Assembly: GCA_016776635.1 (NCBI GenBank)
Contig: JADHSZ010000021.1
Coordinates: 1-40,770 of the forward strand
Direction: 5' to 3'
Origin: Alphaproteobacteria bacterium
GTDB lineage: Bacteria; Pseudomonadota; Alphaproteobacteria; UBA11136
Length of the DNA stretch: 40,770 nucleotides
In this document: positions 8,601 to 15,761 of the stretch, piece after piece
Layout of the letters: every line of letters begins with the position of its first letter
Numbering within the stretch: position 1 is the stretch's first letter
The notes under the pieces: model-generated
Told to the model about the DNA's origin: nothing
The model's input: only the letters and a program-made list of their open reading frames with translations
Database searches by the model: none
Position numbers and translations under genes: made by a program

Positions 8601-9517
8601 CTGAGCGCCCGCCCTTTAACCGTGGCCCCAGTGGTGATTCCGGTGGTGATTCCGGCGACAGCGATCCAAACCGCCGTCACCATGATGACCGGCGCGTTGA
8701 TGACGCCCGCAGGGAATCCGACATCCATCATATTGACGGCCATCAGACCCACCCTGTTCCCGAAGACGGCCCCGGACCGCGTCTCGCGATCGAGAACAAG
8801 GGCCTGACAGCCACCAATCTGGGTAAGCATTTCAAGAAACGGCCGATTTTACGGGGTGTCAGCCTTTCGGTGCAGCGCGGTGAGGTGGTGGGGTTACTGG
8901 GCCCGAACGGCGCCGGCAAAACCACCACGTTCTACGTCATCACCGGTCTCATCGCATCTGAATACGGGACCATATCCCTCGACGGCGAAGATATTACGGA
9001 CCTGCCCATGTATCGCCGGTCGCGCCTTGGCATCGGCTATCTTCCTCAGGAAGCCTCCATCTTCCGGGGACTGAGCGTGGAGGACAATATCCGCGCCATC
9101 CTCGAGGTGGTGGAACCCAATCACAGCAAGCGCGAGGCCGAGCTGGATTCCCTTCTCGCGGAATTTTCCATTACCCATCTCAGGCGGACACCGTCGCTGG
9201 CCCTTTCCGGCGGCGAACGCCGACGCGTGGAAATCGCCCGCTGTCTTGCCTCCGACCCCAAATTTATCCTTCTCGACGAACCTCTGGCGGGAATCGATCC
9301 CATCGCCGTGGGTGAAATCCGCGAGCTGGTCTCGCATCTCAAGGACCGCGGCATCGGCGTCCTGATTACGGACCATAATGTGCGGGAAACTTTGGATGTG
9401 GTGGACCGCGCCTATATTCTTCATGATGGAATGGTATTGATGGAAGGCGAGCCCTCCGAGATCGTGACCCACAGAGAAGTGCGCCGCGTGTATCTCGGGG
9501 ATAATTTCAGTCTTTAG
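8597..9517 (+). CDS. lptB: LPS export ABC transporter ATPase LptB
   Basis: The cytoplasmic ATPase that powers lipopolysaccharide extraction with LptFG. Walker A is GPNGAGKTT (102-110), the Q-loop is in [10 protein letters not shown], the signature is [15 protein letters not shown], Walker B is [13 protein letters not shown], and the switch His is in [11 protein letters not shown]. These match LptB very closely. The product is 306 residues instead of about 240 because of a disordered Asp/Gly/His-rich N-terminal tail of about 65 residues that includes a repeated GDSG unit. The ATGA overlap with lptA argues that this start is used. The operon order kdsD-lptC-lptA-lptB-rpoN is typical. Confidence 0.95.
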   Translation: MTERPPFNRGPSGDSGGDSGDSDPNRRHHDDRRVDDARRESDIHHIDGHQTHPVPEDGPGPRLAIENKGLTATNLGKHFKKRPILRGVSLSVQRGEVVGLLGPNGAGKTTTFYVITGLIASEYGTISLDGEDITDLPMYRRSRLGIGYLPQEASIFRGLSVEDNIRAILEVVEPNHSKREAELDSLLAEFSITHLRRTPSLALSGGERRRVEIARCLASDPKFILLDEPLAGIDPIAVGEIRELVSHLKDRGIGVLITDHNVRETLDVVDRAYILHDGMVLMEGEPSEIVTHREVRRVYLGDNFSL

Positions 9518-9538
9518 CTGAACTTCTGGCACCGAAAA

Positions 9539-11161
9539 ATGGCACTCACACCACGGCTTGACCTCAGGCAAGGTCAGAATCTCGTCATGACGCCGCAGTT
9601 GCAGCAGGCGATCAAGCTGTTGCAGCTTTCCAATCTGGAACTTTCCGACTTCGTGGAGAAAGAGCTGGAACAAAACCCCATGCTCGAACGCGAAGACGCC
9701 GACGGCCCGGAAAGGGGCGACGGCACCGACCGGGATGGCCCCAACACCGAGGTGAGCGACGGCGGCGAGGAAGCCTCTGTATCAGACGCCAGCAGCGAGC
9801 CGGAAAGCGCCGCAGATACGGCAGGTACGGCAGATACGGCTGACACAGCGGACTATGCCGATGGCGGCACCCTGCCCGGCCAGGACAGCGCGCCGCTGGA
9901 TACCGATTATGAAAACCTGTGGTCCAGCAACAGCCTCGAGGAGGGCCGGGAAAGCCGGGAGGCCCAGTCGGGACCAGAGGCGCCACCACCCACCGAGGCC
10001 TTCTCATCCTGGGGATCGGGGGGAAGTTCCGATTTTTCCTCCTTCGATTCCAACATTGAACAAACCGCCGCGCAGGAGGTCAGCCTGCGCGATCATCTGC
10101 TCAATCAGCTGACCATGGATGTGAGTGATCCGGCGGGCCGGGTCATCGGCCTGCATCTGGTGGATATGCTGGATGAGGCCGGGTATTTGACCGGGGATCT
10201 TGAGGCCGTTTCCAGCATGCTGGGCTGTGACACCGCCCAGGTGGAGGAGGTGCTGGAACTGCTTCGGCGCTTCGATCCACCGGGTATTTTCGCCCGCGAT
10301 CTTGCCGATTGCCTGACCTTGCAGCTTCGTGACCAAAACCGTTTCGATCCCGCCATACAGTCCCTCCTCGACAATCTCGATCTCTTGGGCAAGCACGACA
10401 TGAAGGGCCTGATAAAAGCCTGTGGCGTCGATGAAGAGGATCTGGCCGAGATGGTGGCGGAAATCCGGGCTCTCGACCCCAAACCGGCGCTGTCGTTCGG
10501 CCACGACGTGGCACAGACCATCACGCCGGACGTGCTGATGCGGGTCAAGCCCAAGGGCGGGTGGAGCATCGAGCTCAATGCCGAGACCCTGCCCCGGGTT
10601 CTGGTTAACAACACCTATTACGCGGAACTCAGCCGCAATACCCAGGACAAAAAGGAAAAGGACTATATCGCCGAATGCTATAATTCCGCGAACTGGCTGG
10701 TAAAATCGCTCCACCAGCGGGCGACGACGATCCTCAGGGTGTCGACCGAGATCGTGCGCCAGCAGGAAGGGTTTTTCGCCCATGGCGTCCAGTATCTCAA
10801 GCCTTTGATATTACGGGACATCGCCGAGGCCATCGAGATGCATGAAAGCACCGTGAGCCGGGTTACGGCCAATAAATACATCGCCACGCCGCGGGGTAAT
10901 TACGAACTGAAATATTTCTTCACCTCGGCCATCGCCGGGGCCGCGGGGAAGGACTCCCATTCGGCGGAGTCCGTGCGCCATCGCATCAAAGCCATGATCG
11001 ACAACGAAAAACCGAAGGAAGTACTGTCCGATGACAGAATCGTCGAAATTCTGAAGTCGGAGGGTGTTGATATTGCCCGGCGAACCATCGCAAAATACCG
11101 GGAAGCCATGCATATTCCCTCGTCTATCCAGCGCCGGCGTGAAAAAACCGCCGGACTTTGA
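9539..11161 (+). CDS. rpoN: RNA polymerase sigma-54 factor RpoN
   Basis: Directs RNA polymerase to -24/-12 promoters and depends on AAA+ activators. Region I (1-50) has the Gln/Leu-rich LVMTPQLQQAIKLLQLSNLEL. Region II (about 53-165) is an acidic linker with five 9-bp tandem repeats (A-D/G-T type, 9812-9856). The core-binding region follows (about 175-370). The DNA-binding part includes the HTH around LRDIAEAIEMHESTVSRVT and the RpoN box ARRTIAKYREAMHIPSS near the C-terminus, one conservative change from the canonical form. The 540 residues exceed the E. coli protein (477) because of the linker. It begins 21 nt after lptB and belongs to the same operon. Confidence 0.97.
   Translation: MALTPRLDLRQGQNLVMTPQLQQAIKLLQLSNLELSDFVEKELEQNPMLEREDADGPERGDGTDRDGPNTEVSDGGEEASVSDASSEPESAADTAGTADTADTADYADGGTLPGQDSAPLDTDYENLWSSNSLEEGRESREAQSGPEAPPPTEAFSSWGSGGSSDFSSFDSNIEQTAAQEVSLRDHLLNQLTMDVSDPAGRVIGLHLVDMLDEAGYLTGDLEAVSSMLGCDTAQVEEVLELLRRFDPPGIFARDLADCLTLQLRDQNRFDPAIQSLLDNLDLLGKHDMKGLIKACGVDEEDLAEMVAEIRALDPKPALSFGHDVAQTITPDVLMRVKPKGGWSIELNAETLPRVLVNNTYYAELSRNTQDKKEKDYIAECYNSANWLVKSLHQRATTILRVSTEIVRQQEGFFAHGVQYLKPLILRDIAEAIEMHESTVSRVTANKYIATPRGNYELKYFFTSAIAGAAGKDSHSAESVRHRIKAMIDNEKPKEVLSDDRIVEILKSEGVDIARRTIAKYREAMHIPSSIQRRREKTAGL
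9812..9856 (+). repeat. Five 9-bp tandem repeats within rpoN
   Basis: Units GCAGATACG, GCAGGTACG, GCAGATACG, GCTGACACA and GCGGACTAT encode Ala-Asp/Gly-Thr/Tyr triplets in the acidic region II linker. The frame is preserved by copy-number change. Confidence 0.75.
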
Positions 11162-11217
11162 CCTTGGTGTTATCCAGTGTTTATTCCTGTGTATTATCGC
11201 ACCATCAGGAGGCTGTC

Positions 11218-11246
11218 TTGACTCACCTGCGACCTGTCACTAACTT
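11218..11246 (+). promoter_or_regulatory. Candidate sigma-70 promoter of hpf-ptsN
   Basis: TTGACT (11218-11223), a 17-nt spacer and TAACTT (11241-11246) lie 80-110 nt ahead of hpf, inside the 166-nt gap after rpoN. This would let hpf and ptsN be transcribed independently of rpoN. The same bases also form a possible 14-codon leader ORF starting at the TTG, with AGGAGG at 11207-11212. No sigma-54 -24/-12 site was found here. Confidence 0.4.
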
Positions 11247-11339
11247 GCCGCCCGTCAGTTGACTTGGCCGGGATACGAACCGATCGGCACCTGAACGACA
11301 AACTTTATTCTTTCCTGTTAAAAACAAATGGCACGGCAC

Positions 11340-11942
11340 ATGCAGCTTTCCGTAAAAGGCAAGCAGATCGACGTGGGCGATTCGTTGAGAACCCACGTTC
11401 TTTCCTCACTTGAAAACACGGTTGAAAAATATTTCGACAACGCCCTGGAGGGGGCGGTTCATTTCTCGCGCGAGGGCCAGTCTTTCCGGGCGGATATCTC
11501 CGTCCATATCGGCCACAACATTCTGATACAAAGCCATTCTCTCGCAGCCGACCCCTACGCCGCCTTCGACAGCGCCGGCGAACGGGTGGCGACGCGGCTG
11601 CGGCGCTATAAACGGCGCCTGCGCGACCACCACAAGGACAGAGCCGCCAAGGAGAGCATGGCCGCCCAACAGTATGTTCTTGCCCCGGAAAACGAAGAGG
11701 CGGCGGAGAGCGAGAGCGGCGATGCGGACCCCGTCATTATCGCGGAAATGACAACCGAGGTGGAAACCCTCACCGTGGGCGTGGCTGTGATGCGGATGGA
11801 CCTTGCCGATCTTTCCGCCCTGCTTTTCCGTAACAGCGCCCATGGCGGTCTTAACATGGTCTACCGCCGGTCCGACGGGAATATCGGCTGGGTCGACCCC
11901 CAAGGCGGCGTGCCATCCGAAACCGCGGCAAACGCTAAATAA
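11340..11942 (+). CDS. hpf: Ribosome hibernation promoting factor, long form
   Basis: Binds the 30S subunit and drives ribosome dimerisation in stationary phase. The N-terminal RaiA/YfiA domain (about 1-100) starts MQLSVKGKQIDVGDSLRTHV and has the conserved basic helix RLRRYKRRLRDHHKD. After an acidic linker, the C-terminal dimerisation domain (about 140-200) has MRMDLADLSALLFRN and the signature NMVYRRSDGNIGWVDP. This makes it the long 100S-forming type. I prefer the ATG at 11340 by family alignment; an ATG at 11328 would add four residues. The position between rpoN and ptsN is conserved in proteobacteria. Confidence 0.93.
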   Translation: MQLSVKGKQIDVGDSLRTHVLSSLENTVEKYFDNALEGAVHFSREGQSFRADISVHIGHNILIQSHSLAADPYAAFDSAGERVATRLRRYKRRLRDHHKDRAAKESMAAQQYVLAPENEEAAESESGDADPVIIAEMTTEVETLTVGVAVMRMDLADLSALLFRNSAHGGLNMVYRRSDGNIGWVDPQGGVPSETAANAK

Positions 11943-11957
11943 TTAGTGGTTAAAGGT

Positions 11958-12416
11958 ATGGAAATTTCCGACCTGGTCTCTCCCGAAAGCATCGTTCCCA
12001 AATTACGGGCGCGGAGCAAAAAACAGGCTCTCCAGGAACTCTCCAAGCGTCTGGCGCCCCTTATCCATCAAGACGAGGGAGCCATCTTCGATGTGCTGCT
12101 GGAGCGGGAAAAACTGGGGACCACCGGTGTCGGCACCGGGATCGCCATTCCCCACGGCAAGCTGCCGGGCCTCGACAAGCTGCACGGCATGTTCGCCCGT
12201 CTTGAAAAACCCATCGATTTCGAGGCCATAGACGAACAGCCCGTGGATCTGATTTTTCTGTTACTGGCGCCGGAATCGGCGGGTGCGGATCACTTGAAGG
12301 CCCTGGCCCGGGTCTCGCGCCTTTTGCGCGACGGCAGCGCTTGCGAAAGCTTGCGTAATGCCGAAAGTTCCGGCGACATCTATTCCCTGCTGACCAGGGT
12401 GTCGAACGGCGCCTGA
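11958..12416 (+). CDS. ptsN: Nitrogen-regulatory PTS protein EIIA-Ntr
   Basis: A regulatory phospho-acceptor protein of the PTS-Ntr, not a sugar transporter. The fold is that of EIIA-fructose, with the active-site His66 in GTGIAIPHGKLPGL. IFLLLAPESAGADHLKALARVSRLLRD is the second conserved block. The product has 152 residues, the usual size. I chose the ATG at 11958 (MEISDLVSPE); a GTG at 11946 is in frame and would add four residues. It lies 15 nt after hpf in the same operon. The partner EI and HPr are encoded at 23.9-26.0 kb in this window, so a complete relay may be present here. Confidence 0.93.
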   Translation: MEISDLVSPESIVPKLRARSKKQALQELSKRLAPLIHQDEGAIFDVLLEREKLGTTGVGTGIAIPHGKLPGLDKLHGMFARLEKPIDFEAIDEQPVDLIFLLLAPESAGADHLKALARVSRLLRDGSACESLRNAESSGDIYSLLTRVSNGA

Positions 12417-12484
12417 ATATCGGCTGAGTATGGACTGAGTATCGGCGGCGGCGGACAGCCGCACCTCCCCACCGGCAAGAAACC

Positions 12485-12750
12485 AGAGTCTCTCCGGCTA
12501 ATATTGACCCTCTCTGATGGCATGTGGCTCGGCGGTCCGTCAGGCGCGCCGCGCGGCGCGATGTGGGGCATCGGGCAAACGGCGCAACACAGCGGACGCC
12601 CGCCACGGGCCACCCCAACGGGGCCGGAGCATTTGGGCTTGACGGGCGTCGCGCTTATTGACCGTAGCGCCGCTACGCTCTGCAAAGCGCTCCTACTCCA
12701 AGCCCAAATGCTCTCGGTCGGAGCGAGTCAATATTAGCCGGAGAGACTCT
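12485..12750. repeat. 266-bp element bounded by perfect 24-bp inverted repeats (MITE/REP-like)
   Basis: The arms at 12485-12508 and 12727-12750 are exact reverse complements (each contains CTCCGGCTAATATTGAC or its complement). A second internal inverted repeat of 15 bp lies at 12627-12641 (GAGCATTTGGGCTTG) and 12699-12713, and a short near-palindrome GTAGCGCCGCTAC lies at 12664-12676. It fills most of the 332-nt gap between ptsN and the DUF1150 gene. Its right arm overlaps the DUF1150 stop codon by 2 nt. No transposase, no convincing ORF and no clear target duplication were seen. It is probably a non-autonomous palindromic or interspersed repeat and may also act as a transcription terminator for both flanking genes. 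Confidence 0.75.
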
Positions 12751-12970
12751 AGTGGACGTTCACCAGTTCCATGCCGTTCTGGTGAACGGCAACGAAGGCC
12801 AGTTCAAGGTCGTCGAAAACGCCAAGCTGCCGCCCATCGGCGGAATGAACCGAATACAGGGTGCCTTCCTCGCCGCTTACCGGACGCACATAGGCGATGC
12901 CCTGAACGCCCAGGGCGAACAGGTCCTGGGAAGATATGGCGCGCAGCTCTTCTTTTCCGGTCATGGTCAT
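12749..12970 (-). CDS. DUF1150 family protein
   Basis: A 73-residue small soluble protein of the alphaproteobacterial DUF1150 family, recognised by its layout: ELRAISSQDLFALGVQGIAYVRPV, then IHSADG-like VHSADGRQLGVFDD, then AFVAVHQNGMELVNVH at the C-terminus. DUF1150 genes are commonly found beside an Hsp20 gene, as here (25 nt downstream of it on the same strand), suggesting heat-shock co-regulation. The molecular function is unknown. The natural C-terminus appears intact although the inverted-repeat element starts right at its stop codon. Confidence 0.85.
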   Translation of the reverse strand: MTMTGKEELRAISSQDLFALGVQGIAYVRPVSGEEGTLYSVHSADGRQLGVFDDLELAFVAVHQNGMELVNVH

Positions 12971-12995
12971 GATTCTTTTCAGGGGGGCAGGCGTC

Positions 12996-13475
12996 TTACG
13001 ACGCTTCCCTTTTCCGGTTCACATCAACAATTGAGGCTTCGCCCTGGACGCCGGATTCGGCGGCGGAGCCGTCTTCGATATCAATGGTACGGGTCTGGGT
13101 TTTTATTTCGGGACGAACCAGATCGATATGCAGCAGGCCGTTATCCAGGGAAGCGGCCGTCACCTCGATCCCCTCGGCGAGAACGAAGGCGCGCTGGAAC
13201 TGACGCGCGGCGATGCCGTGGTAAAGATAGGTGCGGGAGTCGTCATCATCCTGTTTGCCGCGCACCACCAGCTGGTTGTCCTCCACGGACACATGCAGAT
13301 CATCCATGGCGAAGCCGGCCACGGCCAGAGTGATCTTCAGCCTGTCGTCACCGGTCTGTTCAATATTATAGGGTGGGTAGCCGTCACCCGAGGCTTTGGA
13401 AATTCTGTCCAGGGTGCGCTCGAAATGATCGAACCCCAACAGCAGGGGGCTGTTGAAGAGAGAAAGACGTGTCAT
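12996..13475 (-). CDS. Small heat-shock protein Hsp20 (IbpA-like)
   Basis: A 159-residue ATP-independent holdase chaperone. The alpha-crystallin domain (about 34-125) begins YPPYNIEQTGDDRLKITLAVAGF and includes LVVRGKQ, the GIAARQFQRAFVLAEG block typical of IbpA, and the C-terminal beta strand A.LDNGLLHIDLVRP. The amphipathic N-terminus contains FDHFERTLDRI. The IxI tail motif is not obvious; TIDIED is the nearest (I-D-I). It is expressed with DUF1150. A sigma-32-type promoter and a ROSE-like thermometer precede it. Confidence 0.94.
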   Translation of the reverse strand: MTRLSLFNSPLLLGFDHFERTLDRISKASGDGYPPYNIEQTGDDRLKITLAVAGFAMDDLHVSVEDNQLVVRGKQDDDDSRTYLYHGIAARQFQRAFVLAEGIEVTAASLDNGLLHIDLVRPEIKTQTRTIDIEDGSAAESGVQGEASIVDVNRKREAS

Positions 13476-13583
13476 GCCGCAAGCTCCTCTGACAAATGAG
13501 CAAGAGAGGCGCCGGGCCCTTCATAGGCACCCGGAAACCTGACCACCGCCGACACTCCAGCAGCACCGGACACAGGGGTCAAC
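13476..13583 (-). promoter_or_regulatory. Probable ROSE-type RNA thermometer in the hsp20 leader
   Basis: The minus-strand leader of about 108 nt ends with a hairpin in which UUGCUC (13503-13498) faces the Shine-Dalgarno GAGGAG (13489-13484) with a loop of about 8 nt. Pairing leaves one G opposite G, as described for ROSE elements, and UUGCU fits their U(U/C)GCU consensus. A CCGGG/CCCGG hairpin lies just upstream (about 13511-13533). The SD is 8 nt from the ATG. The identification is by motif and position only. Confidence 0.6.
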
Positions 13584-13589
13584 AGGGAT

Positions 13590-13618
13590 CATATGTGCGG
13601 TTTACCGCGGATTTCAAG
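13590..13618 (-). promoter_or_regulatory. Candidate sigma-32 (RpoH) promoter of hsp20
   Basis: On the minus strand, CTTGAA (13618-13613) is followed after 17 nt by CATATG (13595-13590). This resembles the alphaproteobacterial RpoH consensus, CTTG and CCATAT-like boxes. Transcription would start near 13583, giving a leader long enough for a ROSE element. Confidence 0.6.
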
Positions 13619-13854
13619 ATGGCCGCAAAGGGCAAGAGAGACCGGGACGGGGGTACTGGACAGGCATGCCGGATGAGTGTGCTACCGATGCGTGCTTTTC
13701 ACCCCAAAACCGCGCCTAAAAACTGCCTCGCCATGGGGTAGGCAAGGGTGAAACAGGAAAAAAATAGATTATTCCGACCCAATCCCCGGAAGCCTGTTGA
13801 CTGGAATCAAGGGACCATGAATACTCACCCCCGTAGCCCCAGAGTTCAGTGCTC
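13619..13854. other. Intergenic region with no recognised feature
   Basis: This stretch lies between the hsp20 promoter and the membrane coiled-coil gene. Short open frames exist but show no family resemblance or ribosome binding site. It presumably contains the promoter of the downstream gene, in the AT-richer part around 13755-13785. Confidence 0.4.
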
Positions 13855-14217
13855 ATGCCGCCCAAGATGGATAGGGATCTAAAGGCGGTTTGTGTTTTTT
13901 ATCCAAGACGTTCACGCCCCGCGCGGCATGAGAGGGAGTTTATTCAAAACATGGTTATTCTGGGCTTTATGGCTATTCTTCTGTCTTTGGCGGCTTTTTT
14001 CCTGGCCATAAATTCAGCAAAAAAAGTTGAGGATCAGAACGCCCACAACCGGACTCTGGTTCAGACCCATCTGCGCGGCCTTCAGACCGATCTGGCGGAA
14101 AGAAACGAAGTTCTCAACAAGCGCCTGGCGGCCATGGAAGAAGAAGTGCGCACCCTGAAAAGGGAAATGCGGGCGACACCGATGGAAGAGGTGCGCCGTT
14201 CTTCCGATACCGGCTGA
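13855..14217 (+). CDS. Small membrane-anchored coiled-coil protein, unknown function
   Basis: A product of about 120 residues that I do not recognise. A basic N-terminus is followed by one clear membrane helix (MVILGFMAILLSLAAFFLA, about residues 33-51). A long charged helix from about 55 to 110 follows, with heptad-like Leu/Ala spacing (LRGLQTDLAERNEVLNKRL, then AAMEEEVRTLKREM), predicted to form a coiled coil. The layout resembles anchored scaffold or FtsB/LapA-like small proteins, but no family can be named. The start is uncertain: GTG 13849, ATG 13855, ATG 13867 or ATG 13951 are all in frame and none has a strong SD. A strong terminator follows. Confidence 0.6.
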   Translation: MPPKMDRDLKAVCVFYPRRSRPARHEREFIQNMVILGFMAILLSLAAFFLAINSAKKVEDQNAHNRTLVQTHLRGLQTDLAERNEVLNKRLAAMEEEVRTLKREMRATPMEEVRRSSDTG

Positions 14218-14250
14218 CATCACATTCAGATTTATAAATTACAGACAAAG

Positions 14251-14288
14251 AAAAAGGACCCGCAGGGAGGATTGCGGGTCCTTTTTTT
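14251..14288. terminator. Strong bidirectional intrinsic terminator
   Basis: A 14-bp perfect stem (14251-14264 with 14273-14286), GGACCCGCA at its heart, has an 8-nt loop. A run of seven Ts lies at 14282-14288 on the plus strand and five As on the other side serve the minus strand. It sits between the convergent membrane coiled-coil gene and the small secreted protein gene. Confidence 0.92.
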
Positions 14289-14369
14289 GGAGACAGGCTA
14301 CATGGAAAAGGGGGGGATCATTACCATGGCCCGTGTCTCCGGGGTCGTCTCTTCCGTGGTGACGGCGTG

Positions 14370-14636
14370 TTACTCCGTCTGGCCGGAAACGGCGTCGAAC
14401 ACCACTTCCTTCATGGAACCGTCTTCGGCCTTGTAAGCGAATTCATAGACAAGGTCTTCGCGGTTGAAATAGGCCCGGGTCATGAGCGCATAGTCGTCAC
14501 GGGCCTTGACCGCACGATAGGCCTTGCCGATGGGGTAGACCTCGCTGGTGGTCCTGAGGGCGACTTCATTGGCGTAGGACGCAAAACCCGAAACCAGGGT
14601 GCCCAGAACCGAGGCCGCATAAATAAATTTCTTCAT
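14370..14636 (-). CDS. Small secreted protein, unknown function (weakly PepSY-like)
   Basis: An 88-residue product. The ATG at 14636 is chosen because AAAGGAG lies 8-9 nt upstream on the minus strand and because it gives a standard signal peptide, MKKFIYAASVLGTLVSGFAS-YA. The mature part of about 66 residues is compact: EVYPIGKAYRAVKARDDYAL, then FNREDLVYEFAYKAEDGSMK, then EVVFDAVSGQTE. The pattern of a tyrosine-rich strand, acidic turn and VVFDAxSG ending resembles a PepSY-type repeat, which is only a suggestion. It stands alone, divergent from the LysR gene, which raises the possibility that the regulator controls it. Confidence 0.7.
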   Translation of the reverse strand: MKKFIYAASVLGTLVSGFASYANEVALRTTSEVYPIGKAYRAVKARDDYALMTRAYFNREDLVYEFAYKAEDGSMKEVVFDAVSGQTE

Positions 14637-14783
14637 TTTTATTACTCCTTTGTTACGCGGGGCCGGCATGGGCTTTCCCGCCTGTTGCATTTCTTTGGCT
14701 GGGTTCGTCGTTTCTTGAAGATGTTTCCAACCAAGTGTTGACAGGAATGTAGTGAGGGATTAGTAATTTGTAAAATTAATATT

Positions 14784-14794
14784 TTGCATAGCAA
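14784..14794. promoter_or_regulatory. Possible LysR operator
   Basis: The interrupted palindrome TTGC-ATA-GCAA lies within an AT-rich stretch (14757-14800) 11 nt ahead of the LysR start, in the divergent gap with the small secreted protein gene. It fits a LysR-type site by position; the sequence match is generic. Confidence 0.3.
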
Positions 14795-14805
14795 TAATCA
14801 CTGAC

Positions 14806-15726
14806 ATGAATTTAGCCCTCGTCGACCTTAATCTCCTCGTGATCTTTGACGCCGTCATGCGCGAGCGCAACGTGACCCGCGCCGGGAAACGGCTGGGCCT
14901 GACCCAGTCGGCCGTCAGCAACGCCCTCAACCGGCTGCGTCACTTGGTCAAGGATGACCTGTTCGTGCGCGGGGCCGAGGGCATGATGCCCACTTCACGC
15001 GCCCTGGAGCTTGGCCCGGTTCTGCGCAATGCCTTAGGAATGGTGGAAACGGCCTTCGATCCCGTGGTGTTCGACCCGGCCACGGCCACCCACACCTTTA
15101 ACCTGTCCATGGCCGATTACGTGGCTTCCCTGGTGCTGCCACGCCTCATGAACCGCCTGGAAACCATCGCGCCCAACGTGGGCGTGCGCGTCCGCCATAA
15201 CGATTATGTGTCCAGTTTCGACCAGCTTGACGCCAATGAAGTGGATTTCGTCATCGGCGGGTTCCCCACCGGCGGTGTCTATCCGCAATATCCCGAGCGT
15301 TTCAAAAGCCTGATCCTGTTCGCCGAAAATTATGTCTGCGTCATGCGCCACGACCATCCCCTGGCCGGTCATGACATCACCTTCGACGAGTTCGTGGCGG
15401 CCAACCACCTGTTGGTGACCATTACCGGCGAGGCCACCGGCGTCACCGACCGTGTGCTCGAAAAACGGGGGCTCAAGCGGCGCATTCCCATGACCTGCAA
15501 CCATTTCCTGGTGGCGCCCCTGATCGTCGAAAAGTCGGATCTTATTATCACCCTGGCGCGGCGCATGGCCGAACGCTTCGCGGGTATCAGCGACCTCCAT
15601 ATCATGCCGGTTCCCATGGAGCTCGACCCGGTGGAGATTGCGCTGTTGTGGCACAGCCGCGAACACGACCATCCGGCCTATGTGTGGATGCGCGAAGTGC
15701 TGGTGGATATCTGCAAGGATATCTAG
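14806..15726 (+). CDS. LysR-family transcriptional regulator (NodD/LinR-like)
   Basis: A 306-residue LysR regulator. The N-terminal winged HTH (about 7-66) reads DLNLLVIFDAVMRERNVTRA, then GLTQSAVSNALNRLRHLV and LFVRGAEGMMPTSRA, the form seen in the NodD/NagR/LinR branch, which often senses aromatic compounds. The C-terminal periplasmic-binding-protein-like domain (about 90-300) would bind the effector. The effector cannot be deduced. It is divergent from the small secreted protein gene and convergent with the porin gene, so neither the ligand nor target is given by an obvious catabolic operon. Confidence 0.92.
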   Translation: MNLALVDLNLLVIFDAVMRERNVTRAGKRLGLTQSAVSNALNRLRHLVKDDLFVRGAEGMMPTSRALELGPVLRNALGMVETAFDPVVFDPATATHTFNLSMADYVASLVLPRLMNRLETIAPNVGVRVRHNDYVSSFDQLDANEVDFVIGGFPTGGVYPQYPERFKSLILFAENYVCVMRHDHPLAGHDITFDEFVAANHLLVTITGEATGVTDRVLEKRGLKRRIPMTCNHFLVAPLIVEKSDLIITLARRMAERFAGISDLHIMPVPMELDPVEIALLWHSREHDHPAYVWMREVLVDICKDI

Positions 15727-15736
15727 GGATCGGACC

Positions 15737-15753
15737 GACAGGTCGGGCCTGTC
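15737..15753. terminator. Hairpin between convergent LysR and outer-membrane barrel genes
   Basis: GACAGG (15737-15742) pairs with CCTGTC (15748-15753) around a TCGGG loop in the 35-nt gap between two stop codons. There is no U-tract; the assignment is by position. Confidence 0.4.
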
Positions 15754-15761
15754 CGGGAATC

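Noticed and set aside
9518..9560. TGGCAC boxes near the rpoN start as sigma-54 (-24/-12) promoter
   Set aside because: Two TGGCAC copies exist, but neither is followed at the right distance by a TTGC -12 element.
12504..12737. Short ORFs inside the 266-bp inverted-repeat element
   Set aside because: No SD, no family resemblance, and both strands give similar peptide ends simply because the ends are inverted repeats.
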